Source: Macrobrachium rosenbergii (lineage: Eukaryota; Arthropoda; Malacostraca; Decapoda; Palaemonidae). Taken from it: 64,000 nucleotides of DNA. The stretch covers positions 38,279,570 to 38,343,569 of the forward strand of contig NC_089749.1 of assembly GCF_040412425.1 (NCBI RefSeq), read 5' to 3'. Positions 56,461 to 64,000 of the stretch are shown here, piece by piece; position 1 is the stretch's first letter; each line of letters opens with the position of its first letter. The position numbers were made by a program, and so were the translations under genes. Below the pieces are notes generated by a model. The model did not search any database and was not told the origin of the DNA. It worked only from the letters and a program-made list of their open reading frames with translations.

Positions 56461-56739
56461 GAAATCCCTCTGATGACACCAACGACAGTACTCTGTCAGT
56501 TTCCCCTCATAGACCACGATGGAGGGGGTCTGAGGGTATCTGTAATGGCGATTACATTGCAATGGCCCTTCCATTGTGCCCCCATACCATGAGGTTGGGT
56601 AGTTGGGGCAACTCTCTTGGAATGTCTACCAGCAGGTGCAGCATATCAGCATACCACTCAGCCAGTGGCCACAGGGAAGCCACCAGGGACATCCTTAGAT
56701 CCTGGGACTGGTAGAGCCTGTTTAGTACCCTTCAAAGTT

Positions 56740-57700
56740 GACTAAACATAGGAAAGGTTTGCATTTCCATGTTGTCCCATGGATGTTAGAAGGCATCCTG
56801 CATCATCACCCTCTGGTCTGGTATCGGGGAACAATACAGTGGCAACTTTGCATTGGTGGCCATCGTGAACAATGAACAAGTCTGTCATGGGGCCATGCCA
56901 CAGGCTGTTTGCTACTTTCTGGTTCAGTGACCTTTCCATCCTGATGATCTGATCCTTCTTGCTCAGTTGGTCAGCCACAACATTCCTCTTTCTGGTATGT
57001 ACCTGGCCATCAATTCCAGGTCTTGGGAGTCTGCCCACTTGTGCATCGTCACCACCATCTTGCAGAGGGTGGGGGAGACCATTCTGCCCTGTTTATTGAT
57101 GTGGGTGACCACTGTTGTGTTACCACTCATGATGACAACCGAGTGGTTCTGGAGGTGGTGTTTGAAGTGTTGGATCACAAGCCAAGCTGCTCTCAACTCC
57201 AGAAGGTTTATGTGATCCTCTCTCTCTCTCTCTCTCTCTCTCTGGGGCCCCAGAAGTGCACTCTCTGTTGAGTAACGCCCCTTTTTGGGAGGCATCAGAG
57301 AATACCAACATCTCTGGTGGTGACTTGCTAAGTGGCATTTCCAATGTAAGGTTTACCAAGTCCCTCAACCAGATTAGATCCTCCATTAATTTTGCCATCA
57401 CCGGTATGGGTTGTGATGGGTTCTCCGGTCAGCACCAAGCCTCTTTTATCTGCCACTGGAGGTATCAAAGGTGTGCTCTGCCCCTCAGTGCCAGTTTCTC
57501 AAGGGAGATCAGGTGGCCCAACAGGATCTGCCTCTTCTTGGGTGGTGGGGCAGTCTGGGAGAGGAAGTCAAGAGAGATGTCCAACAGTCTTAATACTATC
57601 CTATGAGGGGAAAGCTCTCCCCAGCTCCGTGCTCAGTCTAATTCCCAGGTATTTGATGCATGTCGTTGGTTCCAACTCAGACTTGGGGAGGTTCCCCACA
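56740..57700 (-). pseudogene. RNase H and RT end (element F)
   Basis: From the right: IKYLGIRLSTELGRAFPS (RT/RH linker of DIRS), MLVFSDASQKG (first RNase H Asp), INLLELRAAWLVIQHFKHHL (Glu), VIMSGNTTVVTHINKQG, where the usual SDNTT has Gly for Asp, then ERGMLWLTN and KRNVVADQLSKKDQI. The blocks are in shifted frames. A (TC)n run at 57,222-57,243 lies inside. The element stops at about 57,700, so RT core and gag are absent. Confidence 0.75.
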
Positions 57701-58110
57701 TGGCTGTGAAACTTGGACCTTGAGGAAGGCAGACGAGGAGAGGTTACAGGCTGCAGAAATGTGGTTTTGGAGAAGAATGCTGAAAATATCATGGACAGAA
57801 AGGAAAGCTAATGGGGAAGTATTAGAGAGAGTAGGCATTGAGAGAGAACTTTTGGCTTCAGTGAGAGGTAGACAAATGCAGTTTGTGGGTCACACAGTGA
57901 GAAAGAACTAGAACATCACTCTCTCACTGGTAAAATCAATGGAAGGGGCCGAGAGGAAGACCTAGACAAAAATATATGGATGGATTGGTGAGAATGACTG
58001 GAGGATGAATGTCTGCAGCACAGTTGCTGCAGTGAGCCGGAAACAGAGAGGAGTGGCGAGCCATGATTGCCGAAGTCCCTGGGGATATGGGACCTGGATG
58101 ATAATGATGA
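57700..58110 (+). pseudogene. RTE-like non-LTR retrotransposon, C-terminal fragment
   Basis: Translation GCETWTLRKADEERLQAAEM, WFWRRMLKISWTERKANGEV, LERVGIERELLASVRGRQMQ, FVGHTVRK, the usual end of arthropod endonuclease-RT proteins (compare CETWTL, RRMLKISW and GH-x-x-R). Then a degraded tail with WRMNVCSTVAAVSRKQR. The 5' end is cut at the junction with DIRS element F. Confidence 0.8.
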
Positions 58111-58842
58111 TTGTCATATCGGTATTAATTGCTTACCCCATTGCAATATCGAATTATCATAAAGTGAATTATTGTAAGTCGAGCACTACCTGAATATTTT
58201 AATAGTTTTATCACAAGAAGTGCATTTAGTCATGAAAATGAGATGAAAATACAGTAATTAATGAATAATACCGTGAATGGGCGAATTTTCAGCGAATAAT
58301 GTGTACACGTTTCATAGAGAAATCCGCAAATAGGTGAGTCCACAAATTGTGAGACCGCAAATATGGGGGTTTACTGTAACTGCCTATTTTAACAGTAAGT
58401 ATATATATCCTTAAAAGACTTATAACTGCCTATTTTAACTGTTCATCACCCAACTTGACAGTTCAAACAAAAATTTAACTTGAACTATCATCCCAAAACA
58501 CCAAAATATCATTTCAAAGTCATCTTACAATGTTACGTACCCACCTACAACTGTTACTCTTAAGTATTCCCTATAATTCATACAAGCACATTTTCTTTTG
58601 CCTAACGTAACTTTGCTCATCGTATGCTGTACTGCATACAATGTACCTTTTATTGATATTTGGATGTGTTGTAAGATGATTTTGAAATTATTTTACTGTA
58701 AAGTACATATTTTAGGATAGTACTACTGTATACAGCATATCTAAAATACGTAGGTAGTTTATAACGACGGGATGTCCCGCCAAACAGAATGCTATGTTTG
58801 TCATGTCAATATTTTCATGATTACATACATATGTATGGTAAA
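58111..58842. mobile_element. pogo/Tigger-like MITE debris and A/T-rich sequence
   Basis: 58,190-58,377 is the reverse complement of the 37,484 MITE end (AATTTTCAGCGAATAATGTG, GAAATCCGCAAATAGGTGAG, ATGGGGGTTTACTGTA). 58,430-58,540 resembles the inside of the 40,272 element (TGAACTATCATCCCAAAACA, CATCTTACAATGTTA). Not complete. Confidence 0.55.
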
Positions 58843-58869
58843 AAAAGGGATTTTGACAAAGGAAAAATC

Positions 58870-59170
58870 TGTTTCTGGGGGAAGACCTGTGTCACCCAGT
58901 GAAATGGTTCCAATAGCACACATTTCTAGGTATAACTATTGCTAAATATACCAGAGAAAAAGCTATCCACAATGCCGGGGTTACTACCCCCGGATCGAGC
59001 ACCATAATGGTGTCGGTATGCACTAGGGGTGAGTGGACACCACTATCACAGGTCTTCATCCTATAGATCTCTCTATTCTCAAAGCCCCAAATTTGGGTGT
59101 GACATACCAAGGATTGCCTCCCGCTCACCCACTAGGTGCCCCATGCGACCGCCATTTTCATCCCAATATT
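58870..59170 (+). repeat. 3' inverted terminal repeat of C
   Basis: Contains GACCTGTGTCACCCAGTGAA, ATTTCTAGGTATAACTATTG, TAAATATACCAGAGAAA, GGGGTTACTACCCCCGGATC, as in A and B. The partner lies outside the window. Confidence 0.85.
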
Positions 59171-59224
59171 AGCACCCACCAAGCTTGGTATACCACCCGG
59201 GTGGGAAAGGAAGTGCAGGGATGG

Positions 59225-59320
59225 GTCACTGGGTGACACAGGTCTTCCCCCAGAAATAGATTTTTCCTTTGTCAAAATCCCTTTTCTGGGCTCGACCTGT
59301 GTCACCCAGTGAAATAGTAA
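59225..59320 (+). repeat. Internal complementary region of C
   Basis: CACTGGGTGACACAGGTC, then CCCCCAGAAATAGATTTTTC, CTTTGTCAAAATCCCTTTT, then CTGGGCTCGACCTGTGTCAC. It joins the complement of the left tip to the 5'-type tip. Confidence 0.88.
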
Positions 59321-59677
59321 CAGAGAATCAGCCATACAAGAGCTTGGTGGTACGCCCCAAAGATTACCTTAATGGAGCTAAATAAAACTAAGAGAAAAAT
59401 TTTTTGTGTTTTAATACTCCCAAATTATAAGATCAACAACATAATCAAAACTATAAGGCACACAGTCTGAAATTATAAAATAACCAATACCAAGGCACTT
59501 AAGGCTAACAAGTTATGATTGAAAACAGGATATCCACGGTACGGATAGGAGTCAGGCTGTGAAGCAGGCCTGACCTAAAGGCTAGAAGCAGGGCAAGCAA
59601 GCGAGGCAGGTAGGCTAAAGAATATACCAATAGGTAAACGAGAATTACAAACCAAAAGGACAAAGAAGTTACATACA
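59321..59677. other. 3' noncoding part of copy C
   Basis: A/T-rich, between recombinase stop and ICR, equivalent to 30,196-30,516 in B. No coding frame. Confidence 0.6.
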
Positions 59678-60885
59678 CTAGTCTTGAGCTGGACCAGGAG
59701 GAACAATACTTCCTGCAGCTACTGTGGAATATTTAAGAGCCTCTAGGGACTTAAGATAGTGGCGTTTAAATACTGTTGGTGATTTCCAGCCCGTATACTT
59801 TTTAAGGTCATCAAAATTCATATTATGGAAATAGTTAGCTGAGGTGGCCACCGCTTGAATATCATGTACCGAGGTACTGAACTGGTTTGCCTGTTTAATA
59901 AAATAAAGAATTTGTTGCCTGATGGCCTTTAAGGAAATGGTACCTCCATTTTCCCTAACAAAAAGAGGGCCTGAAATTCTATTAGAAGTTCTATTTAAAT
60001 AAGCTTTTAAAGTATTGACTGGACATAAAGACAGATCCTGTGGAAGGGGAATAATCTTCCAAGGAGACCATCTGTTTTGTGGATCCTCATTCTATGCTGG
60101 AAAACTGAGGTCCGGAGACAACAGAACTTCACCTGACGGGAGGAAATCAACATGATCCGGCTCTCTAGAAAGAGCAGACAGTTCAGAAATTCTAGCTCCT
60201 GAGGCTAGACTTACTAGGAATAACGTTTTCCTTAACAGACTCAGGTATGAACATAATTCGTTACCAGTGTCTGATGCCAATTTAAGTACCAGGAAACCGT
60301 GTGTGGACGGGTTGCTGGTCTAAGACGAGCGCATGCTTTAGGAATTGACGAAAAATATGAGTCTGTAAGGTTAATATTAAAGCCATGTAAAAATATTTTT
60401 CTTAAAGCAGATTTTGTTGTAGTAATAGTACTAGTGGCCAATCCTTTCTCAAATAATGATCTGAAGAAAGAGATCGCTAGGTTCGTGGTCATTTCATGAG
60501 CTTCAGATTCCCGCAAAAATAATGCTAACTTTTTAACTGCTGAGTCATACTGTCTGAGAGTAGATTCCCTCTTATCTGATTCTATGAACAGTGTATTAAG
60601 AGGGTCAATGTTAGCGTCTTTCTGCGCTGCAAATTTCATGAAGTCCATAAAGCTAGGGCATTCAGAATTCTTGAGGAAGCTGACACAGTCCGAGTTTGCA
60701 CTACTTGTGTCAATCTTGGATTGGGGATCTGTTTGTGCCGGAGCTTCAACTCTAGCAGTAAAGGAAACCAACTGCTCTTCGGCCAGTTGGGTGCCACAAG
60801 TGCTACTTGACCTTTGAATGATCTGAGTTTGTGTAAAACTTTCATCAACAGGTTTATTGGTGGAAACAGATAGATCCTTTGCCAT
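59678..60885 (-). pseudogene. DIRS tyrosine recombinase (copy C)
   Basis: Start MAKDLSVSTNKPV at 60,885, inside the RNase H frame. FLKNSECPSFMDFMKFAAQK, STLRQYDSAVKKLALFL and TITTTKSALRKIFLHGFN are in one frame to about 60,300; SLASGARISELSALSRE follows in another. Near 59,860 the HDIR box reads VHDIQ, so the second catalytic arginine is glutamine, in a third frame. The end (GSIVPPGPAQD-like) is at 59,678. At least three frameshifts. Confidence 0.82.
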
Positions 60886-62617
60886 CTGTTCCAGTCGATT
60901 GACATCACATCTGTGGAATGAGCTAGAGGATCTAGATTGGGAGCAACGTAACACGGAAGCTTGTGGTTGCTATCTGTGGCAAACAGCGCTACCTGGAGAC
61001 CCGGTACCTGAAGACAAATCCACTCGAACGACGTCCTGTCCTAGGACCATTCTGACTCCAGCGGGGTTGTCCTGGACAGTGAATCTGCAATGACATTCCG
61101 AACACCTGCCAGGTGGGTAGCTGACAGGTGCCAAAGATGTTTCCTTGCCAGAGAGAAAATTGCAATCAATACTTGATTGATATGGCTCGACTTGGAGCCC
61201 CCTCTGTTTAGGCAATGCACCACTACTGCACTGTCCAGCACCAGTCTGATGTGAATCTGTCTGGCTGGACGCAGTTTCTTTAATGTTAGAAATACTGCCA
61301 TTGCCTCTAGAATGTTGATATGGAACTGGCGGAATACTGTCGACCATGTTCCCTGAACTTTCTTGTGTTAGGAGTATCCTCCCCATCCGCTTAGGGAAGC
61401 ATCCGTATGGATCACTAGCGATGGAGGGGAAATTGAAGAGGCACTGACCTTGCCAAACTCTTGACTGTCGACCATGGTCGAAGCCTCTTCCTCAATATCT
61501 GCGGAATCAGAGACAGCTTGTCTCTGTTTCTGCTGTTGGCTCGTTTCCGCCATACCCTGTTTATATCCTTCAGTTTGGCTTTTAGCAGCAAGTCTGTTAC
61601 TAAAGCGAACTGAAGAGAGCCTAGAACTCTTTCCTGGGTACGACGAGAGGCTCTTTTGTTTTTGAGGAACTGTCTGGTAGCTTTGGCTATTTCCTTCCTT
61701 TTGGCTGGCGGAAGTGACAGTTTGTGTGTGTTTACGTTCCACTGGATTCCCAACCACTGAAATTGAGCCGCCGGAACTAGACGGGATTTCTTCCTGTTTA
61801 TTTGGAAACCCAAGTATTCAAAGAAGTTGATTACTGTGAAAGTTGCTTTTCGACATTCCTTGGCGTTGGATGCCCAAATTATCCAATCGTCCAGATATAT
61901 GCCAGCATAATCCCTTGGGCCCGTAGCTCTTGGACTACTGTCTCTGCCAGTTTGGTAAAGATTCTGGCGCACGTTGAGCCCGAATGGCATGACTCTGAAC
62001 GAGTATGCTTGTTTTCCTAGTCTGAACCCTAGGTAAGGGGAGAAGTTTCTCACAATCGGGACGTGATAATATGCGTCTGAAAGATCTATAGAGGTGGTGA
62101 CTGCCCCACGGGGAAGTAGGGTTCGTACCTGCGAGACTGTAAGCATGCGAAACTTGTCGCATTGAATGTATAAGCTGAGACGAGACAGGTCCAGAATTAC
62201 TCTTTGCTTGTCTGAGTCTTTTTTCGGGACACTCAACAGATGGCCTTGAAATTTCAAGCGTCTGACTTTCTTTATTGCCTTCTTTTGCAGAAGTTCTTTT
62301 GCGAAGTCCAGTAAGTCTTTGGATGGATGTTGATGGAATCTGACTGGCGGAGGAGGCCCCTTGCCCCAGCTCCATCCCAGACCTTTGGAGATTATGCTGT
62401 GGGCCCATGGGCTGAAGGTCCAATGGTCCCTGAAGAGATATAATCTCCCGCCTACCTGTGGGGTCTCACTGATTGGGAGAGGCCTTACTTCCTCTGCTTC
62501 CACGGCCTCCTCTTCCACGTGAGAGAGGTCTGGATGCTGCTCTACCTCTGTAGGCGGCTCTAGCCCTGTTTCCCCTCGCATGCCTATTGTAGCCCCGAAA
62601 CGCCCCTTGGCTTTCAA
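60636..62617 (-). pseudogene. Reverse transcriptase-RNase H polyprotein (copy C)
   Basis: Start MKAKGRFGATIGM at 62,617 overlaps the end of gag by about 150 bp. One frame covers the linker (VGGRLYLFRDHWTFSPWAHS), KFQGHLLSVPKKDSDKQR, AVTTSIDLSDAYYHVPI, FRVMPFGLN, a short stretch read out of frame, then YLDDWIIWASNAKECRK and FQWLGIQWNVNTHKLSLPP. A frameshift near 61,420 leads to RNase H (SLVIHTDASLSGWGGYS), with TAA at 61,368 and TAG at about 61,038 in frame. LSATHLAGVRNVIADSLS and PPINLLMKVLHKLRSF follow to the stop at 60,636. Catalytic acids are visible. Confidence 0.88.
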
Positions 62618-64000
62618 ACGAGGCGTTGAAAGCTGGGGACGTCACGAAGGCTGGCGGAGCAGAAGCTTGCTGAGCCGGCTGCATCAGTACGAACTGCTGC
62701 TGAGGTTGTGACTTGGATGTAGAAGGCTGGCCGATCTGTGAGACCGGTACCGCCTGAAGCACTGTTTGAGCCTGAGGTTTCTTATAGCCCTGGAATCTCC
62801 TGAACCTTTTCCTTTCCTTAGGTTGAGGTCCGGAGGTCTCAGAGAACTTCCTTTTGAAAGGAAGGCCCCAGCGAGAGCGAAGACTCTGGTTCGCTCTGGT
62901 TCGCTCTGGGAAGAGGTTAGGTCCCCAGATAGAGCTCTTCATGAGTCTATTGGGCTCATGCCTGATGGTGGCATCTGCGAAGATGTGTTTCCGGCAGTTC
63001 TGTCTCGCAACCACAAAGTCATAAAGGTCCGATTGGAAGGATGCCAATAACAACTTCGTGAGGACCTGAAACAGAGGTTCATCATTATAAGCTAATGCCG
63101 TTACCTCTGAGATGGTGACGGAATGCAGGGAGCGACTCAACCTGCACTTAGCCTCAAACTCCGCCTTGAGCAGAGCCTCCGGAATTCTGGGAAGTTGCTC
63201 GCTGAACAGGGTGGAGGCACACTCGGGATCGAGTTTCCCCACCGTAAAAGTTGCCGGAGCTCCCAACCAACACTCCGAATCTCCGGGGAAGAGAAGGGAA
63301 GTAGGATCTGTCTCCTGGAGTTGAGGCATAGGCTTGCCATCTATCCCAGCCTGGAGGGTCAGCTCTGCAATCTTAGTAGTGCAGGGGGAAGAGATGGCGT
63401 CACCTACGGAGAACAATGTGAAACTTCCCTTAAAGGGAGTAAGTTTCGTGTTCTCGCACTCCCAGTCGGTGAGAGCGCGCATTAGGGTGGATTGAGCTTG
63501 GTCCCTGGGAAAGATGACTGTTTCCTTAGGGACCTTATCAGACCTAATCCAGGCTTCCTCAGTTAACCTGGCAAAGCCTGGATAGGGAGGCACTAGGTCG
63601 GCTGGAAAGAACTCCAGTTCTTCCAGACGATGAGTGGCCAAACCCTCAATGGTCAGTGTGCCATTATGCAGGGGAGCATGCAAGGCCAGCCGCCACGGGT
63701 TTCCCTTATCAAAGGGGGGCAGTTTGGAGGCATCCGGGACAACATGTGATTGTTGTGCTGCTCCGGATCGGATGAATCCGGAGAGCAAGCTTTCCTGGGC
63801 CTGCACCTTTTGTGCCAATGACAGCACTGACTCTCCGGAGGTCTGCAAGCTTGTGACAAGCTGAGTCGAAAGATCCTGTAGCCTAGCTTCTACCTTGGAG
63901 TCAATTCTCTGCATCAGCAGTTCGACAAAGGCCTCAGAGTCAAAGCTAGGCTGTGGGGGCTTAACCTTTGAATCTCTGGACCTCGACCCCTTAGAAGAGG
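62466..64000 (-). CDS. Gag-like protein with RGG tail (copy C, 5' end beyond window)
   Basis: An open frame of more than 500 residues, continuing past the right edge (upstream residues PPQPSFDSEAFVELLM match A and B). Blocks: RLQDLSTQLVTSLQTSGES, a heptad-like LSLAQKVQAQESLLSGF stretch, LPPFDKGNPWRLALHAP, DKVPKETVIFPRDQAQS, FSEQLPRIPEALLKAEFEA, ATIRHEPNRLMKSSIWGP, RANQSLRSRWGLPFKRKF, Gln-rich SQPQQQFVLMQPAQQ, then a tail ARGNRARAAYRGRAA and LSRGRGGRGSRGSKASPNQ. The RGG-type tail suggests RNA or single-strand DNA binding. It is the only complete main gag exon of this family here; A and B stop just before the tail. Confidence 0.85.
   Translation of the reverse strand, partial: SSKGSRSRDSKVKPPQPSFDSEAFVELLMQRIDSKVEARLQDLSTQLVTSLQTSGESVLSLAQKVQAQESLLSGFIRSGAAQQSHVVPDASKLPPFDKGNPWRLALHAPLHNGTLTIEGLATHRLEELEFFPADLVPPYPGFARLTEEAWIRSDKVPKETVIFPRDQAQSTLMRALTDWECENTKLTPFKGSFTLFSVGDAISSPCTTKIAELTLQAGIDGKPMPQLQETDPTSLLFPGDSECWLGAPATFTVGKLDPECASTLFSEQLPRIPEALLKAEFEAKCRLSRSLHSVTISEVTALAYNDEPLFQVLTKLLLASFQSDLYDFVVARQNCRKHIFADATIRHEPNRLMKSSIWGPNLFPERTRANQSLRSRWGLPFKRKFSETSGPQPKERKRFRRFQGYKKPQAQTVLQAVPVSQIGQPSTSKSQPQQQFVLMQPAQQASAPPAFVTSPAFNASFESQGAFRGYNRHARGNRARAAYRGRAASRPLSRGRGGRGSRGSKASPNQ

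Larger units (their letters stand above)
50551..57700 (-). mobile_element. DIRS element F (fourth lineage), 5'-truncated and split by a Tc1/mariner element
   Basis: The left end has a DIRS-type tip (AATTTGTATTTTTCCCAGG) and, about 250 bp inside, an ICR. YR, RNase H and part of RT follow on the minus strand at 55,700-57,700, ending abruptly at an RTE-like fragment. The 50,978-54,855 DNA transposon sits between ICR and YR. Protein blocks are nearer to G than to the A/B/C family. Confidence 0.75.
58843..64000 (-). mobile_element. DIRS-type retrotransposon copy C (5' end beyond window)
   Basis: Minus-strand copy of the A/B/D family: 3' terminal repeat (58,843 to about 59,170), ICR (59,225-59,320), YR, RT-RNase H and a largely intact gag running off the right edge. 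The left tip starts in an A-run then GGGATTTTGACAAAGG, the 3'-type tip. The ICR predicts a 5' tip of CTGGGCTCGACC. YR and RT-RNase H are broken. Confidence 0.9.

Noticed and set aside
1..64000. Bacterial or viral features: operons, CRISPR arrays, attachment sites, ribosome binding sites
   Set aside because: Introns, retrotransposons, MITEs and microsatellites show eukaryotic DNA. The regular repeats seen have no CRISPR spacing.

Overview
This window looks like intergenic or intronic DNA of a large, repeat-rich arthropod genome, most likely a decapod crustacean. That is inference: the window is dominated by DIRS-type (tyrosine-recombinase) retrotransposons, with Penelope-like, Jockey-like and RTE-like elements, a Tc1/mariner relative, (GA)n tracts and many TAGGCTA/AACCTA-rich stretches. 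No complete host gene, rRNA or tRNA was recognised. One 73-codon stretch with good splice signals (36,153-36,371, minus) may be a host exon.

Layout. 1-13,295: minus-strand DIRS copy A (gag, RT-RNase H, start of recombinase), cut by the left edge and interrupted inside RNase H by a second, different DIRS element G (548-7,151). 14,027-14,262 and 32,986-33,090: the two halves of a minus-strand Jockey-like RT, split by an 18.7-kb composite. The composite is DIRS element E (14,263-32,985). E holds a piggyBac-like satellite-filled element (19,883-21,965) and a foldback sequence (about 22,415-31,560), one arm of which contains the nearly complete plus-strand DIRS copy B (22,621-30,993). 33-45.6 kb: degraded non-LTR retrotransposons, pogo/Tigger-like MITEs, a hairpin repeat, a tandem duplication and a Penelope-like element. 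45.6-50.2 kb: DIRS copy D, truncated and expanded by tandem repeats. 50.55-57.7 kb: DIRS element F, split by a 3.9-kb TA-flanked Tc1/mariner-like element. 57.7-58.8 kb: an RTE-like 3' end and MITE debris. 58.84-64 kb: minus-strand DIRS copy C, running off the right edge.

A, B, C and D are one family; E, F and G are three others. Where complete, they share one plan: inverted terminal repeats with different outer tips, an internal complementary region (ICR) equal to the joined tips, gag, RT-RNase H overlapping gag, and a tyrosine recombinase ORF overlapping the end of RT-RNase H by about 250 bp. In three cases (G, B, E) the junctions can be read to the base. The host sequence is rejoined without target-site duplication, with a 2-6 nt A/T-rich identity between target and circle junction. 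This fits recombinase-mediated insertion of a circular intermediate. Nearly every copy is broken by stops, frameshifts or lost catalytic residues; the G recombinase is the best preserved enzyme.
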